NCBI GenBank assembly: GCA_000307305.1
Contig: DF158883.1
Coordinates: 361,064 to 425,063, forward strand
Length of the DNA stretch: 64,000 bases
From: Enterobacteriaceae bacterium B14
GTDB lineage: Bacteria > Pseudomonadota > Gammaproteobacteria > Enterobacterales > Enterobacteriaceae
Reading direction: 5' to 3'
Within the stretch, counting starts at the first letter, position 1; each line of letters begins with the position of its first letter. The notes under the pieces are model-generated. The model was not told where the DNA came from. It was given only the letters and a program-made list of their open reading frames with translations, and searched no databases. The translations under genes were made by a program, and so were the position numbers. Positions 49,760-59,356 of this stretch are shown here, piece after piece.

Positions 49760-50614
49760 TTGCTGAAGTACCGTGTTATTACTGCTCTTATCCTTATTCC
49801 TACCGTTATTGCAGCATTATTTATGCTGCCGCCGTTGGGTTTTGCGCTTATGACGATTGCTGTGTGTGCTTTAGGTGCATGGGAATGGGGGCAATTAGCG
49901 GGGTTAGGTAAAGCGGGCCAGCGTGTTGGTCTGGCGGTGGTCCTTGGCGGTTTTTTACTTCTTTTGCTCTTGGGGCTACCTGCCTATAGGAGTGATGTGA
50001 GTAATCTTTCTGTCAGTGTCTGGCTCTGGTTAGCGATGGCATGGTGGATAATCGCTCTCTTTTTAGTCCTATTTTATCCTAAATCAGCTGTATCTTGGCA
50101 GGGTTCGCGGGTAATCCGTCTTATCTTTGGTGCATTAACGCTGATCCCTTTTTTCTGGGGGATGGTGACATTGCGTACTATTCATTATGATATAGACCCA
50201 CACATAGGTGCTTGGTGGCTATTGTATGTCATGGTGCTGGTATGGGGTGCAGATACAGGGGCTTATGCATTTGGTAAGCTGTTTGGTAAAAATAAACTGG
50301 CTCCAAAGGTTTCCCCAGGTAAAACATGGGAAGGGTTAGGTGGTGGGTTATTAACCTCAGCGCTGATAGCTCTACTATTTGGTTATTATGCACCACTCTT
50401 TGTTACACCAATGACATTACTTATCTGCTCTATTATCACGGTCGCCGTTTCGGTATTAGGTGATTTAACTGAGAGTATGTTCAAGCGTGAGGCTGGAATT
50501 AAAGACAGCAGCCACCTTATCCCTGGCCACGGTGGGATCCTCGATCGTATCGATAGCCTAACAGCAGCAGTGCCTGTTTTTGCCTGCCTAATGCTACTGG
50601 TTTTTGGAGCTTAA
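49760..50614 (+). CDS. cdsA: Phosphatidate cytidylyltransferase
   Basis: CdsA makes CDP-diacylglycerol, the precursor of all membrane phospholipids. The 284-residue protein has eight or so membrane segments and the family signature near the end (MFKREAGIKDSSHLIPGHGGILDRIDS). It also has KVSPGKTWEG and LVWGADTGAYAFGK. The start is TTG at 49760 (LKYRVITALILI), preceded by a near-perfect AGGAGG; E. coli cdsA also begins LKYR. It is 9 bases after uppS and 6 before rseP, so it lies in an operon. Confidence 0.96.
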   Translation: MLKYRVITALILIPTVIAALFMLPPLGFALMTIAVCALGAWEWGQLAGLGKAGQRVGLAVVLGGFLLLLLLGLPAYRSDVSNLSVSVWLWLAMAWWIIALFLVLFYPKSAVSWQGSRVIRLIFGALTLIPFFWGMVTLRTIHYDIDPHIGAWWLLYVMVLVWGADTGAYAFGKLFGKNKLAPKVSPGKTWEGLGGGLLTSALIALLFGYYAPLFVTPMTLLICSIITVAVSVLGDLTESMFKREAGIKDSSHLIPGHGGILDRIDSLTAAVPVFACLMLLVFGA

Positions 50615-50620
50615 TACGCG

Positions 50621-51976
50621 ATGCTTAGTACTCTCTGGAATCTGGCTTCATTTCTCGTCGCATTAGGGATATTGATCGCCGTCCATGAGTTCGGCCATTT
50701 CTGGGTTGCTCGTCGCTGCGGGGTTCAGGTCGATCGCTTCTCTATTGGTTTTGGTAAGGTTCTATTACGTCGTCAGGATAAACAGGGCACAGAGTATGTT
50801 CTCTCTATCATTCCCTTAGGCGGCTATGTAAAAATGCTGGATGAGCGCGCGGGTTCTGTCACGCCAGAACTGCGCCATCGGGCATTCAACAATAAAACTG
50901 TCTGGCAGCGCGCAGCGATTGTCAGTGCTGGGCCTATCGCTAACTTTATCTTTGCCATCTTCGCCTACTGGGCCATATTTATGATGGGTGTGCCTAGTGT
51001 GAAGCCGGTCGTTAGCAGCATTATGCCGAATTCCATTGCGGCAAAAGCGGAAATTCAGCCAGGAACGGAACTAAAATCCATCGACGGTATCGAAATGGCT
51101 GACTGGGATTCAGTCCGTTTGACTCTGTTGGGGCTAATAGGCAAAGATAGTGCTGAAATTGGTGTGGCACCGTTTGGCACCCAATCAGTCACATTGAAAA
51201 AAGTAGATTTAAAAGATTGGCAGTATGAGCCAGATAAGCAGGATCCTGTTGTCTCTCTAGGGATAATCCCTAAAGGACCGCAAATTGAACCTATACTGGC
51301 TGAGGTACAAAAAGATTCAGCAGCCCAGAAAGCGGGTATGCAAGTGGGTGACCGTATTATTAATGTTGATGGCAAACCACTTGATCGTTGGATGCTCTTT
51401 GTCCAGACCGTTCGCAATAACCCAGGAACGGCCGTTGTATTGGACATAGAAAGAAATGGTTCCCCCTTGTCTTTGACTTTGATACCAGATACAAAACAGA
51501 TAGGGAAAGGAGCAACAGAAGGATTTGCTGGTGTCGTGCCAAAAATTATACCGTTGTCTGACGAGTATAAAGTAATACGCCAGTATGGGCCGTTTACGGC
51601 ACTTTATGAGTCGGCAGGGCAGACCTGGCAGCTCATGAAGTTAACGGCCAAGATGCTTGGAAAACTGATTACTGGCGATGTAAAGCTGAATACGCTTAGT
51701 GGCCCAATCTCTATCGCACAGGGCGCAGGTGCATCGGCGGGATATGGCGTGGTACCATTCCTGATATTTTTAGCGCTGATCAGCGTTAACTTAGGAATTA
51801 TCAACCTGTTCCCACTACCAGTATTAGATGGCGGGCATTTATTGTTCCTACTGATAGAGAAAATCAAAGGGACACCTGTATCCGAGCAAGTCCAAGAATA
51901 TTTTTACCGCATCGGCGCGATGTTGCTGGTGGTACTGATGGGACTTGCACTTTTCAATGATTTCTCTCGTCTTTAA
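50621..51976 (+). CDS. rseP: Site-2 intramembrane protease RseP
   Basis: RseP cuts the anti-sigma factor RseA inside the membrane after DegS, freeing sigma E, and also clears signal peptide remnants. The 451-residue protein (E. coli 450) has the zinc motif HEFGH at residues 22-26 and the third ligand region [12 protein letters not shown] near 395. Two tandem periplasmic PDZ domains are at about 115-310 ([16 protein letters not shown] and [15 protein letters not shown]). It lies directly before bamA, whose product defends the same envelope. Confidence 0.96.
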   Translation: MLSTLWNLASFLVALGILIAVHEFGHFWVARRCGVQVDRFSIGFGKVLLRRQDKQGTEYVLSIIPLGGYVKMLDERAGSVTPELRHRAFNNKTVWQRAAIVSAGPIANFIFAIFAYWAIFMMGVPSVKPVVSSIMPNSIAAKAEIQPGTELKSIDGIEMADWDSVRLTLLGLIGKDSAEIGVAPFGTQSVTLKKVDLKDWQYEPDKQDPVVSLGIIPKGPQIEPILAEVQKDSAAQKAGMQVGDRIINVDGKPLDRWMLFVQTVRNNPGTAVVLDIERNGSPLSLTLIPDTKQIGKGATEGFAGVVPKIIPLSDEYKVIRQYGPFTALYESAGQTWQLMKLTAKMLGKLITGDVKLNTLSGPISIAQGAGASAGYGVVPFLIFLALISVNLGIINLFPLPVLDGGHLLFLLIEKIKGTPVSEQVQEYFYRIGAMLLVVLMGLALFNDFSRL

Positions 51977-52018
51977 AATTTAAGACCTGGGATAGGTTAG
52001 GAAGAACGCATAACAACG

Positions 52019-54409
52019 ATGGCGATGAAAAAGTTGCTCATAGCGTCGCTGCTTTTCAGCAGCGCAACCGTATACGGTGCCGAAGGGTTCGTAGTAAAGG
52101 ATATTCGTTTCGAAGGCTTGCAACGGGTCGCCGTTGGCGCGGCATTATTGAATATGCCCGTGCGTGTTGGGGATTCTGTTACTAGCGATGATATCGGGAA
52201 TACAATTCATGCATTGTTTGCTACAGGCAACTTTGATGATGTCCGGGTATTGCGTGATGGAACAGCCCTAATCGTTCAAGTTAAAGAACGACCAACCATT
52301 GCTAATATCACTTTCTCTGGCAATAAGTCCGTTAAAGATGACATGCTCAAGCAGAATCTTGATGCTTCCGGTGTTCGAGTGGGTGAGTCATTAGACCGCA
52401 CCACACTCAGCTCAATCGAGAAAGGTCTGGAAGATTTCTACTTCAGCGTCGGTAAATACAACGCAACGGTGAAAGCGGTGGTTACACCTCTTCCTCGTAA
52501 CCGTGTTGATATGAAACTGGTCTTTAACGAAGGTGTTTCTGCCAAGATCGAACAAATCAACATTGTGGGTAACAACTCTTTCAGTACTGAAGAGCTAGTT
52601 TCTCGCTTCCAATTACGCGATAGCGTTCCTTGGTGGAACCTTATTGGCGATCGTAAATATCAGAAGCAAAAGCTGTCTGGTGACTTAGAAGCCCTTCGTA
52701 GCTTCTATCTTGATCGCGGCTATGCCCGTTTTAACATTGACTCAACGCAAGTCAGCTTAACGCCGGATAAAAAGGGAATCTACATTACGATTAACCTTAC
52801 CGAAGGCGATAAATATGAGCTGAGCGGTGTTTCTATTACCGGTAATTTAGCAGGCCACGACAGCGATATTAATAAGCTCGCTAAAGTCGAGAAGGGAGAG
52901 CTGTTTAACGGTGCCAAAGTGACGCGTATGGAAGAGGACATCAAGACCATGTTAGGTCGTGATGGTTATGCTTACCCGCGTGTTGCCACCCGTCCTGATA
53001 TCAACGACAGCGATAAAACGGTTCAACTGAATGTCAACGTTGATGCGGGCAACCGTTATTACGTTCGCAAGATCCGTTTTGAAGGCAACGAAGTATCTAA
53101 AGATTCCGTTCTGCGTCGCGAAATGCGTCAGATGGAAGGCTCATGGCTCGGTAGCGAGCAGGTTGAAACGGGTAAAGAACGTTTAAACCGTTTAGGCTAC
53201 TTTGAAGCCGTTGATGTTGATACTCAACGTGTACCAGGCATGCCTGATCAGGTTGATGTAGTGTACAAGGTTAAAGAGCGTAACACGGGTAGTTTCAACC
53301 TCGGTGTTGGTTACGGTACGGAAAGCGGCATCAGCTTCCAAGCGGGTGTGCAGCAAGACAACTGGATGGGAACGGGTAACACCGTCGGCATCACTGGAAC
53401 CAGAAACGACTACCAGACTTACGTTGAACTCTCCATGACTGACCCTTACTTTACCGTAGACGGTGTTAGCCTTGGTGGGCGTATTTTCTATAATGACTTT
53501 AAAGCAGATAATGCAGAGCTGTCTGATTATACCAACAGCAGCTATGGCATTGACGGAACGTTAGGTTTTCCAATCAACGAAAACAACACGATGCGTATTG
53601 GCTTAGGTTATGTGCGTAACGATCTGTCGGATATGCTTCCTCAGATCGGCATGTGGCGCTACTTAGAGTCTGTCGGTGAAAAACCGGAGTTTACAAAACG
53701 TTCTTCGTACAAAGCGGATGACTTCTTCTATAACATGGGATGGGTGTATAACTCACTCGATAGAGGTTACTTCCCGACGTCAGGTATTCGTGCGACGTTG
53801 AATGGTAAAGTCACCATTCCTGGGTCAGATAACGAATTCTACAAAGCGACCTTTGATACAACAGGTTACGTTCCGCTGAACGATGACCGTACTTGGGTTG
53901 TGATGGGGCGTGGTCGTTTAGGCTACGGTGATGGCTTCGGTGGAAAAGAGATGCCGTTCTATGAAAACTTCTACGCGGGTGGTTCTAGCAGCGTTAGGGG
54001 TTTCCAGTCGAACAACATCGGACCTAAAGCGGTTTACCTAGATACGACGGGCGCTATTAGACCGACAGACGACGAAGATGCAGTTGGCGGTAATGCAATG
54101 GCTGTTGCCAGCATTGAGCTGATTACACCAACGCCATTCTTGGATGAGAAGTATGCGAACTCGCTTCGTACCTCTTTCTTTGTTGATGCGGGTACTGTTT
54201 GGGATACAAACTGGAAAAATACTGAAGCAACGCGTGCATATGGTCTTCCAGACTACAGTGATGCATCAAACATCCGTGTTTCTGCTGGTTTAGCACTGCA
54301 GTGGATCTCTCCGTTAGGGCCGTTAGTATTCTCCTATGCCCAGCCGATCAAAAAATATGACGGTGATAAGGCGGAGCAGTTCCAGTTTAATATTGGTAAG
54401 ACTTGGTAA
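52019..54409 (+). CDS. bamA: Outer membrane protein assembly factor BamA
   Basis: BamA is the core of the BAM complex that folds beta-barrels into the outer membrane. The 796-residue precursor begins [28 protein letters not shown] with a Sec signal of about 20 residues. Five POTRA domains follow (about 21-420), then a 16-strand barrel ending in the beta-signal FQFNIGKTW. The VRGF motif of loop 6 is present ([13 protein letters not shown]). It is 14 residues shorter than the E. coli protein because loop 6 is shorter, and the whole sequence appears to lack cysteine, so the E. coli loop 6 disulfide is missing. The ATG at 52019 precedes another at 52025. Confidence 0.97.
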   Translation: MAMKKLLIASLLFSSATVYGAEGFVVKDIRFEGLQRVAVGAALLNMPVRVGDSVTSDDIGNTIHALFATGNFDDVRVLRDGTALIVQVKERPTIANITFSGNKSVKDDMLKQNLDASGVRVGESLDRTTLSSIEKGLEDFYFSVGKYNATVKAVVTPLPRNRVDMKLVFNEGVSAKIEQINIVGNNSFSTEELVSRFQLRDSVPWWNLIGDRKYQKQKLSGDLEALRSFYLDRGYARFNIDSTQVSLTPDKKGIYITINLTEGDKYELSGVSITGNLAGHDSDINKLAKVEKGELFNGAKVTRMEEDIKTMLGRDGYAYPRVATRPDINDSDKTVQLNVNVDAGNRYYVRKIRFEGNEVSKDSVLRREMRQMEGSWLGSEQVETGKERLNRLGYFEAVDVDTQRVPGMPDQVDVVYKVKERNTGSFNLGVGYGTESGISFQAGVQQDNWMGTGNTVGITGTRNDYQTYVELSMTDPYFTVDGVSLGGRIFYNDFKADNAELSDYTNSSYGIDGTLGFPINENNTMRIGLGYVRNDLSDMLPQIGMWRYLESVGEKPEFTKRSSYKADDFFYNMGWVYNSLDRGYFPTSGIRATLNGKVTIPGSDNEFYKATFDTTGYVPLNDDRTWVVMGRGRLGYGDGFGGKEMPFYENFYAGGSSSVRGFQSNNIGPKAVYLDTTGAIRPTDDEDAVGGNAMAVASIELITPTPFLDEKYANSLRTSFFVDAGTVWDTNWKNTEATRAYGLPDYSDASNIRVSAGLALQWISPLGPLVFSYAQPIKKYDGDKAEQFQFNIGKTW

Positions 54410-54457
54410 AACGAAACCTGCGGGTTTACGTGCAACAAGAATCGCATAAGTGTCTTC

Positions 54458-54494
54458 AATGCCCCTTTATGGGGCATTAATACCAAATTGGTAT
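54458..54494 (+). promoter_or_regulatory. Hairpin and 15-bp palindrome between bamA and skp
   Basis: AATGCCCC (54458-54465) pairs with GGGGCATT (54471-54478), followed at once by the palindrome ATACCAA-A-TTGGTAT (54480-54494). There is no T run, so this is not a clean terminator. It may reduce readthrough or act as a binding site before skp. Confidence 0.45.
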
Positions 54495-54553
54495 AGAGAT
54501 ATGCGTGCATTTTCATGTGTATAAACACAATCTGGTGTGGTAAGGAGTTGAAA

Positions 54554-55051
54554 TTGAAAAAGTTGTTATGTGCGGCAGGTCTAGGTATTGCATTAGCAGC
54601 TTCCGCTGGTGTTCAAGCGGCAGAGAAGATTGCTATCGTTAACGTTACCGATATCTTCCAGAAATCACCTCAACGTGATGCTGTTAGTAAGAAATTGGAA
54701 GGCGAGTTCAAAAGTCGCGCATCAGAATTGCAAAATCTGGAAAAAGATCTGCAATCTAAAATGCAACAGCTCCAACGTGATGGCCGTACCATGAAAGACG
54801 CCGATCGTACTAAGCTGGAAAAAGACATCATTACTAAGCGTGATTCTTTTGCGAGCAAAGCAAAATCTTTTGAAGAAGACAACCGTCGTCGTCAAATGGA
54901 AGAGCGTGGAAAAATTCTGAAAAATATCCAAAGTGCTGTTTCAGACGTTGCTAAGAAAAATGGCTATGACTTAGTCATCGACGCGAACGCAGTTGCATAT
55001 GCAGGTTCCGTTACCGACATCACTAGTGATGTATTGAAGCAGGTTAAGTAA
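54554..55051 (+). CDS. skp: Periplasmic chaperone Skp
   Basis: Skp is a trimeric jellyfish-shaped chaperone that carries unfolded outer membrane proteins to BamA. The 165-residue precursor (E. coli 161) has a signal peptide [21 protein letters not shown], then AEKIAIVN and long coiled-coil tentacle helices rich in Lys, Gln and Glu. It ends [28 protein letters not shown] placed the start at a TTG (54554), six bases after AAGGAG and aligned with the E. coli start; an ATG at 54515 would add 13 polar residues ahead of the signal. It is three bases before lpxD. Confidence 0.93.
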   Translation: MKKLLCAAGLGIALAASAGVQAAEKIAIVNVTDIFQKSPQRDAVSKKLEGEFKSRASELQNLEKDLQSKMQQLQRDGRTMKDADRTKLEKDIITKRDSFASKAKSFEEDNRRRQMEERGKILKNIQSAVSDVAKKNGYDLVIDANAVAYAGSVTDITSDVLKQVK

Positions 55052-55054
55052 GCT

Positions 55055-56077
55055 ATGCTTTCAATTCGACTGGCTGATTTAGCACAGCAGTTGGATGCAG
55101 AACTACACGGTGATGGCGATATTGTCATCACCGGCGTTGCATCTATGTCTTCAGCACAATCAGGCCAAATTACATTTTTGTCTGATAGTCGCTATCGTGA
55201 AGGGCTGGCGTCATGTCAGGCTAGTGCGATTGTTTTAGCCGAAGCGGAGCTACCTTACTGGCACTCGGCGGCTTTGGTTGTTAAAAATCCTTATCTGACT
55301 TATGCCCGAATGGCACAGATTCTGGATACAACACCAGCACCGGCACAAGATATTGCGCCAAGTGCGGTGATTTCACCTGACGCCAAGTTAGGGAAACACG
55401 TTTCAATTGGTGCCAATGCAGTCATTGAATCTGGCGTAGAGCTAGGTGATAACGTGATTGTGGGGGCAGGCTGTTTTATTGGTAAAAATAGCCGTCTTGG
55501 GGCAGGAACCCGCTTATGGGCCAATGTCTCCATTTATCATGAAGTGATTATCGGTGAACGTTGCCTTGTTCAGGCTAACACAGTGATTGGTTCCGATGGT
55601 TTTGGTTATGCCAACGAACGTGGCCAGTGGATTAAAATTCCACAGTTAGGCACGGTACGTATTGGTAACAACGTTGAAATCGGCGCTAGCACAACGATTG
55701 ACCGTGGTGCACTAGACGATACGATTATTGGTGATGGTGTCATCATCGATAACCAGTGCCATGTCGCACACAATGATGAAATTGGCGATCATACTGCCGT
55801 TGGCGGTGGTGTGATTATGGCAGGTAGCCTGAAGATTGGGCGTTACTGCCAAATTGCAGGTGCCAGTGTGATTAATGGGCATATGGAAATCTGTGATAAA
55901 GTCGTTATTACAGGTATGGGAATGGTCATGCGGCCAATTACCGAGCCGGGGATCTACTCCTCAGGCATTCCACTGCAGCCTAACAAAGTGTGGCGCAAAA
56001 CAGCTGCTTTAGTCATGAACATAAATGACATCAGCAAGCGCTTGAAAGCAGTGGAGCGAAAAGTCGATAAAGACTAA
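55055..56077 (+). CDS. lpxD: UDP-3-O-(3-hydroxyacyl)glucosamine N-acyltransferase
   Basis: LpxD adds the second 3-hydroxyacyl chain to the lipid A precursor. The 340-residue protein (E. coli 341) has an N-terminal uridine-binding domain ([11 protein letters not shown]). A left-handed beta-helix of hexapeptide repeats follows (from about residue 100: [24 protein letters not shown]), with the catalytic-histidine segment [19 protein letters not shown] and a C-terminal helical extension. It is part of skp-lpxD-fabZ-lpxA-lpxB. Confidence 0.96.
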   Translation: MLSIRLADLAQQLDAELHGDGDIVITGVASMSSAQSGQITFLSDSRYREGLASCQASAIVLAEAELPYWHSAALVVKNPYLTYARMAQILDTTPAPAQDIAPSAVISPDAKLGKHVSIGANAVIESGVELGDNVIVGAGCFIGKNSRLGAGTRLWANVSIYHEVIIGERCLVQANTVIGSDGFGYANERGQWIKIPQLGTVRIGNNVEIGASTTIDRGALDDTIIGDGVIIDNQCHVAHNDEIGDHTAVGGGVIMAGSLKIGRYCQIAGASVINGHMEICDKVVITGMGMVMRPITEPGIYSSGIPLQPNKVWRKTAALVMNINDISKRLKAVERKVDKD

Positions 56078-56225
56078 TTTTATAACGCCTAGGTTTGTAA
56101 ACGTTAGATTGATAAAAACTAGGTTTATAAAGTCTGTATTTATAAAGACAATGCGTTCTGAGTGCTGTTTTCCTCTTTAGAAAGAGATGCTAACAGTTAA
56201 CTCATAGTAAACGCCCTCCTTATTT

Positions 56226-56268
56226 ACGGCCTGCTTTGTAAAACCATTTTTAGGTTTGGGCAGGCCGT
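56226..56268 (+). promoter_or_regulatory. Long hairpin in the fabZ leader
   Basis: A 9-bp stem (ACGGCCTGC at 56226-56234 with GCAGGCCGT at 56260-56268) contains an inner AAACC/GGTTT stem. It stands 35 bases before the fabZ start and is followed some bases later by a T-rich run (CTATTTTTTAG). The 226-base lpxD-fabZ gap is larger than usual within this operon. Upstream are three imperfect AGGTTTRTAAA-like repeats (56090-56150). Confidence 0.5.
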
Positions 56269-56303
56269 GTTGTTCACGCTATTTTTTAGACAGGATGAGT
56301 ATT

Positions 56304-56759
56304 TTGACTACTGACACTCAGTCTCTAGGTATTGATAAAATTTTAGAGCTACTCCCTCACCGTTACCCATTTCTATTGGTTGATCGCGTGCTGGATTTCG
56401 AGAAAGGGAAATTTTTGCGTGCAGTAAAAAACGTCTCTTTCAACGAGCCGTTTTTTCAGGGGCACTTCCCTGGCAAGCCTATCTTTCCTGGCGTATTGAT
56501 CTTGGAAGCGATGGCGCAAGCAACTGGCATTCTGGCATTTAAAAGCGGCGGAAAACTAGAGCCGGGCGAGCTTTATTACTTTGCGGCTATTGATGACGCA
56601 CGCTTCAAACGCCCTGTATTGCCTGGTGACCAAATGATCCTGGAAGTTAACTTTATTAAAGAGCGCCGCGGCGTTGCTCGTTTCACTGGTGTAGCGAAAG
56701 TTGACGGTGAAATTGCGTGTGAGGCATCAATGATGTGTGCTCGACGTCGGGAGGCCTAA
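56304..56759 (+). CDS. fabZ: 3-hydroxyacyl-[acyl-carrier-protein] dehydratase FabZ
   Basis: FabZ dehydrates beta-hydroxyacyl-ACP in fatty acid elongation and competes with LpxA and LpxD for hydroxymyristoyl-ACP. The hot-dog fold protein has [18 protein letters not shown], the catalytic histidine in [14 protein letters not shown] and the glutamate in [12 protein letters not shown] chose a TTG start (56304), which gives 151 residues as in E. coli and sits eight bases after AGGA; an ATG at 56295 overlaps that ribosome site. The lpxA GTG begins three bases after its stop. Confidence 0.93.
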   Translation: MTTDTQSLGIDKILELLPHRYPFLLVDRVLDFEKGKFLRAVKNVSFNEPFFQGHFPGKPIFPGVLILEAMAQATGILAFKSGGKLEPGELYYFAAIDDARFKRPVLPGDQMILEVNFIKERRGVARFTGVAKVDGEIACEASMMCARRREA

Positions 56760-56762
56760 TCG

Positions 56763-57551
56763 GTGACCAATCAGACTACGTTTATTCACCCAACTGCTGT
56801 TGTAGAAGAGGGCGCTGTTATTGCTGAAGGTGCTCACATTGGCCCTTTTTGTTATGTTGGCTCTCACGTTGAGATTGGCTCAGGGACAGTGTTGAAATCC
56901 CATGTTGTCGTCAATGGTGTAACCAAAATTGGCTGCGACAATGAAATCTATCAGTTCTCTTCCATCGGTGAAGTGAATCAAGATCTCAAATATGCAGGGG
57001 AACCTACACGTGTTGAAATCGGTGATCGCAATCGCATCCGCGAAAGTGTAACGATCCATCGTGGAACGATACAGGGTGGTGGCGTAACGAAGATTGGTAA
57101 CGATAACCTTCTCATGGTGAATGCGCATATTGCTCATGACTGCATAATCGGCAACCGCTGTATTTTTGCCAACAATGCGACTTTGGGCGGACATGTCGAA
57201 GTCGATGATTTTGCTATTATTGGCGGCATGACAGCCATTCATCAGTTCTGCGTCATCGGTGCCCATGTCATGGTTGGTGGCTGCTCCGGTGTGGCACAAG
57301 ATGTTCCTCCTTATGTGATTGCTCAAGGTAACCACGCCACACCTTTCGGTATCAATATTGAAGGGCTAAAGCGCAGAGGCTTTGATAAAAGCGCACTGCA
57401 TGCTATTCGCAATGCTTACAAGCTTCTTTATCGCAGCGGCAAAACCTTCGAAGAGGCAAAGCCTGAAATCGAAGCGTTAGCGAAAGAACAACCGGCAGTA
57501 AATCTGTTCGTCGAGTTCTTCGCCCGTTCTACTCGCGGCATCATTCGCTAA
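56763..57551 (+). CDS. lpxA: UDP-N-acetylglucosamine O-acyltransferase
   Basis: LpxA puts 3-hydroxymyristate on UDP-GlcNAc, the first lipid A step. The 262-residue protein equals E. coli length. It is a left-handed beta-helix ([21 protein letters not shown]), with the catalytic-histidine segment [14 protein letters not shown] and the C-terminal helices [16 protein letters not shown]. The start is GTG at 56763. It is tightly packed between fabZ (3 bases) and lpxB (3 bases). Confidence 0.97.
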   Translation: MTNQTTFIHPTAVVEEGAVIAEGAHIGPFCYVGSHVEIGSGTVLKSHVVVNGVTKIGCDNEIYQFSSIGEVNQDLKYAGEPTRVEIGDRNRIRESVTIHRGTIQGGGVTKIGNDNLLMVNAHIAHDCIIGNRCIFANNATLGGHVEVDDFAIIGGMTAIHQFCVIGAHVMVGGCSGVAQDVPPYVIAQGNHATPFGINIEGLKRRGFDKSALHAIRNAYKLLYRSGKTFEEAKPEIEALAKEQPAVNLFVEFFARSTRGIIR

Positions 57552-57554
57552 GCT

Positions 57555-58703
57555 ATGGCCGATCGTCCACTTACGATAGGTCTGGTTGCGGGTGAAACAT
57601 CCGGGGACATTCTAGGAGCAGGTTTAATCCGCGCCTTAAAACAGCATGTCCCTGATGCGCGTTTTGTCGGCGTCGCTGGCCCCCTAATGCAAGCTGAAGG
57701 CTGTGAAGCTTGGTTTGAGATGGAAGAGCTGGCGGTAATGGGCATCGTTGAGGTGCTTGAACGCCTGCCTCGCCTACTAAAAATTCGCCGCGAGCTGACA
57801 CAGCGTTTCAGTGAATTACAGCCTGACGTTTTTGTCGGTATCGATGCACCCGATTTCAATATCACGTTGGAAGGCCGCTTAAAACAGCGTGGCATTCGGA
57901 CGATTCACTACGTCAGTCCCTCTGTTTGGGCGTGGCGCCAAAAGCGCGTTTTCAAAATAGGTAAAGCGACGGATTTGGTATTGGCTTTTCTGCCTTTTGA
58001 AAAAGCGTTCTACGACAAGTTCAACGTTCCTTGCCGTTTTATCGGTCACACAATGGCAGATGCGATGCCGCTTACTCCCGATCGTGATGCCGCACGTGCT
58101 CATTTAGGTATCTCGCCTGATGCACTGTGTCTTGCCATGCTTCCGGGAAGTCGAAACGCTGAAGTCGAAATGTTAAGTGCTGATTTTTTAAAAACGGCCC
58201 AACTATTGCGCACGTGCTATCCACAGCTTGAAATCGTTGTTCCGCTGGTGAATGCGAAACGTCGCGAGCAGTTCGAGCGAATCAAAGCAGAAGTAGCACC
58301 AGAGTTGACGGCTCATCTTCTTGACGGGCAAGCCCGTGAGGCGATGATAGCAAGTAACGCCGCACTGCTTGCATCAGGCACGGCAGCGTTAGAGTGTATG
58401 TTGGCAAAATGCCCGATGGTGGTTGGCTATCGCATGAAGCCCTTTACCTTCTGGCTAGCAGAGCGTTTAGTCAAAACCCCTTATGTCTCTTTGCCTAACT
58501 TGCTTGCGGGCAAGGAGATCGTCACTGAGTTGCTACAGCATGACTGTGTGCCGGAAAAACTGGCCGCAGCCTTAGAGCCGCTTCTCAACGGTGGCGAAAG
58601 CGTCACGGCTCTGCAACAACAGTTTCTTGAGTTACACCAGCACATCCGTTGCGATGCAGACGAACAAGCTGCACAGGCTGTCATGGAGTTAGCAAATCGA
58701 TGA
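57555..58703 (+). CDS. lpxB: Lipid A disaccharide synthase
   Basis: LpxB joins lipid X and UDP-2,3-diacylglucosamine into the beta-1,6 disaccharide at the inner membrane face. The 382-residue family 19 glycosyltransferase equals E. coli length. It has [13 protein letters not shown] at the start, [34 protein letters not shown] and the [14 protein letters not shown] donor-site segment. Its stop overlaps the rnhB ATG by four bases. Confidence 0.97.
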   Translation: MADRPLTIGLVAGETSGDILGAGLIRALKQHVPDARFVGVAGPLMQAEGCEAWFEMEELAVMGIVEVLERLPRLLKIRRELTQRFSELQPDVFVGIDAPDFNITLEGRLKQRGIRTIHYVSPSVWAWRQKRVFKIGKATDLVLAFLPFEKAFYDKFNVPCRFIGHTMADAMPLTPDRDAARAHLGISPDALCLAMLPGSRNAEVEMLSADFLKTAQLLRTCYPQLEIVVPLVNAKRREQFERIKAEVAPELTAHLLDGQAREAMIASNAALLASGTAALECMLAKCPMVVGYRMKPFTFWLAERLVKTPYVSLPNLLAGKEIVTELLQHDCVPEKLAAALEPLLNGGESVTALQQQFLELHQHIRCDADEQAAQAVMELANR

Positions 58704-59293
58704 GTGATATTTTTATCTATCCACAGGCTAACCTGATCGCGGGTGTAGACGAAGTGGGCCGTGGCCCTTTAGTGGGCGCTGTTGTCACAGCGGCGGTGAT
58801 CCTCGATCCTGCCCGACCCATTCAAGGCTTGGCTGATTCAAAGAAACTGAGCGAAAAAAAGCGCCTTGCATTACACGATGAAATTAAAGAGAAAGCGCTG
58901 GCATGGAGCCTAGGCAGAGCAGAACCTGAAGAGATAGACGAATTAAACATTCTTCATGCAACCATGTTGGCAATGCAAAGAGCCGTTGCAGGTCTATCTA
59001 TCACACCTGATCTAGTCTTGATTGATGGCAATCGCTGTCCAACGCTGCCGATGTCTTCTCTGGCTGTCGTCAAAGGTGATAGCAGAGTAGCAGAAATCAG
59101 TGCAGCCTCGATTCTGGCAAAAGTCACCCGCGACCGAGAAATGGAAACGCTTGATCTCGAATACCCTGAATATGGATTCGCCAAGCACAAAGGCTATCCT
59201 ACCGCCTTTCATCTCCAGAAATTGGAAGAGTTTGGGGCGACCGAATTTCACCGTCGTAGCTTTGCTCCGGTGAGAAAGGTACTCTCCCTATGA
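58700..59293 (+). CDS. rnhB: Ribonuclease HII
   Basis: RNase HII cuts RNA in RNA-DNA hybrids and starts removal of single ribonucleotides misincorporated in DNA. The 197-residue protein (E. coli 198) has the catalytic carboxylates in [13 protein letters not shown] (Asp and Glu), LIDGN (Asp) and further acid residues downstream, plus GHKGY-type HKGYPTAFH near the end. The ATG at 58700 overlaps the lpxB stop (ATGA); a longer frame from 58649 is inside lpxB. It is followed by dnaE after 63 bases. Confidence 0.96.
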   Translation: MSDIFIYPQANLIAGVDEVGRGPLVGAVVTAAVILDPARPIQGLADSKKLSEKKRLALHDEIKEKALAWSLGRAEPEEIDELNILHATMLAMQRAVAGLSITPDLVLIDGNRCPTLPMSSLAVVKGDSRVAEISAASILAKVTRDREMETLDLEYPEYGFAKHKGYPTAFHLQKLEEFGATEFHRRSFAPVRKVLSL

Positions 59294-59356
59294 GCTGGCA
59301 ACGACTGTCAGTTATTCGTTTTTTTATCTGTCTTTAACTGATTTTGGTATCTGGAT

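Noticed and set aside
54480-54494. Palindrome before skp as a PdhR operator
   Set aside because: The halves are in the wrong order (ACCAA then TTGGT), so it does not fit TTGGT-N3-ACCAA.
56090-56160. Repeats before fabZ as iterons or CRISPR-like repeats
   Set aside because: Copies are short, imperfect and AT-rich, with irregular spacing and no spacer structure.
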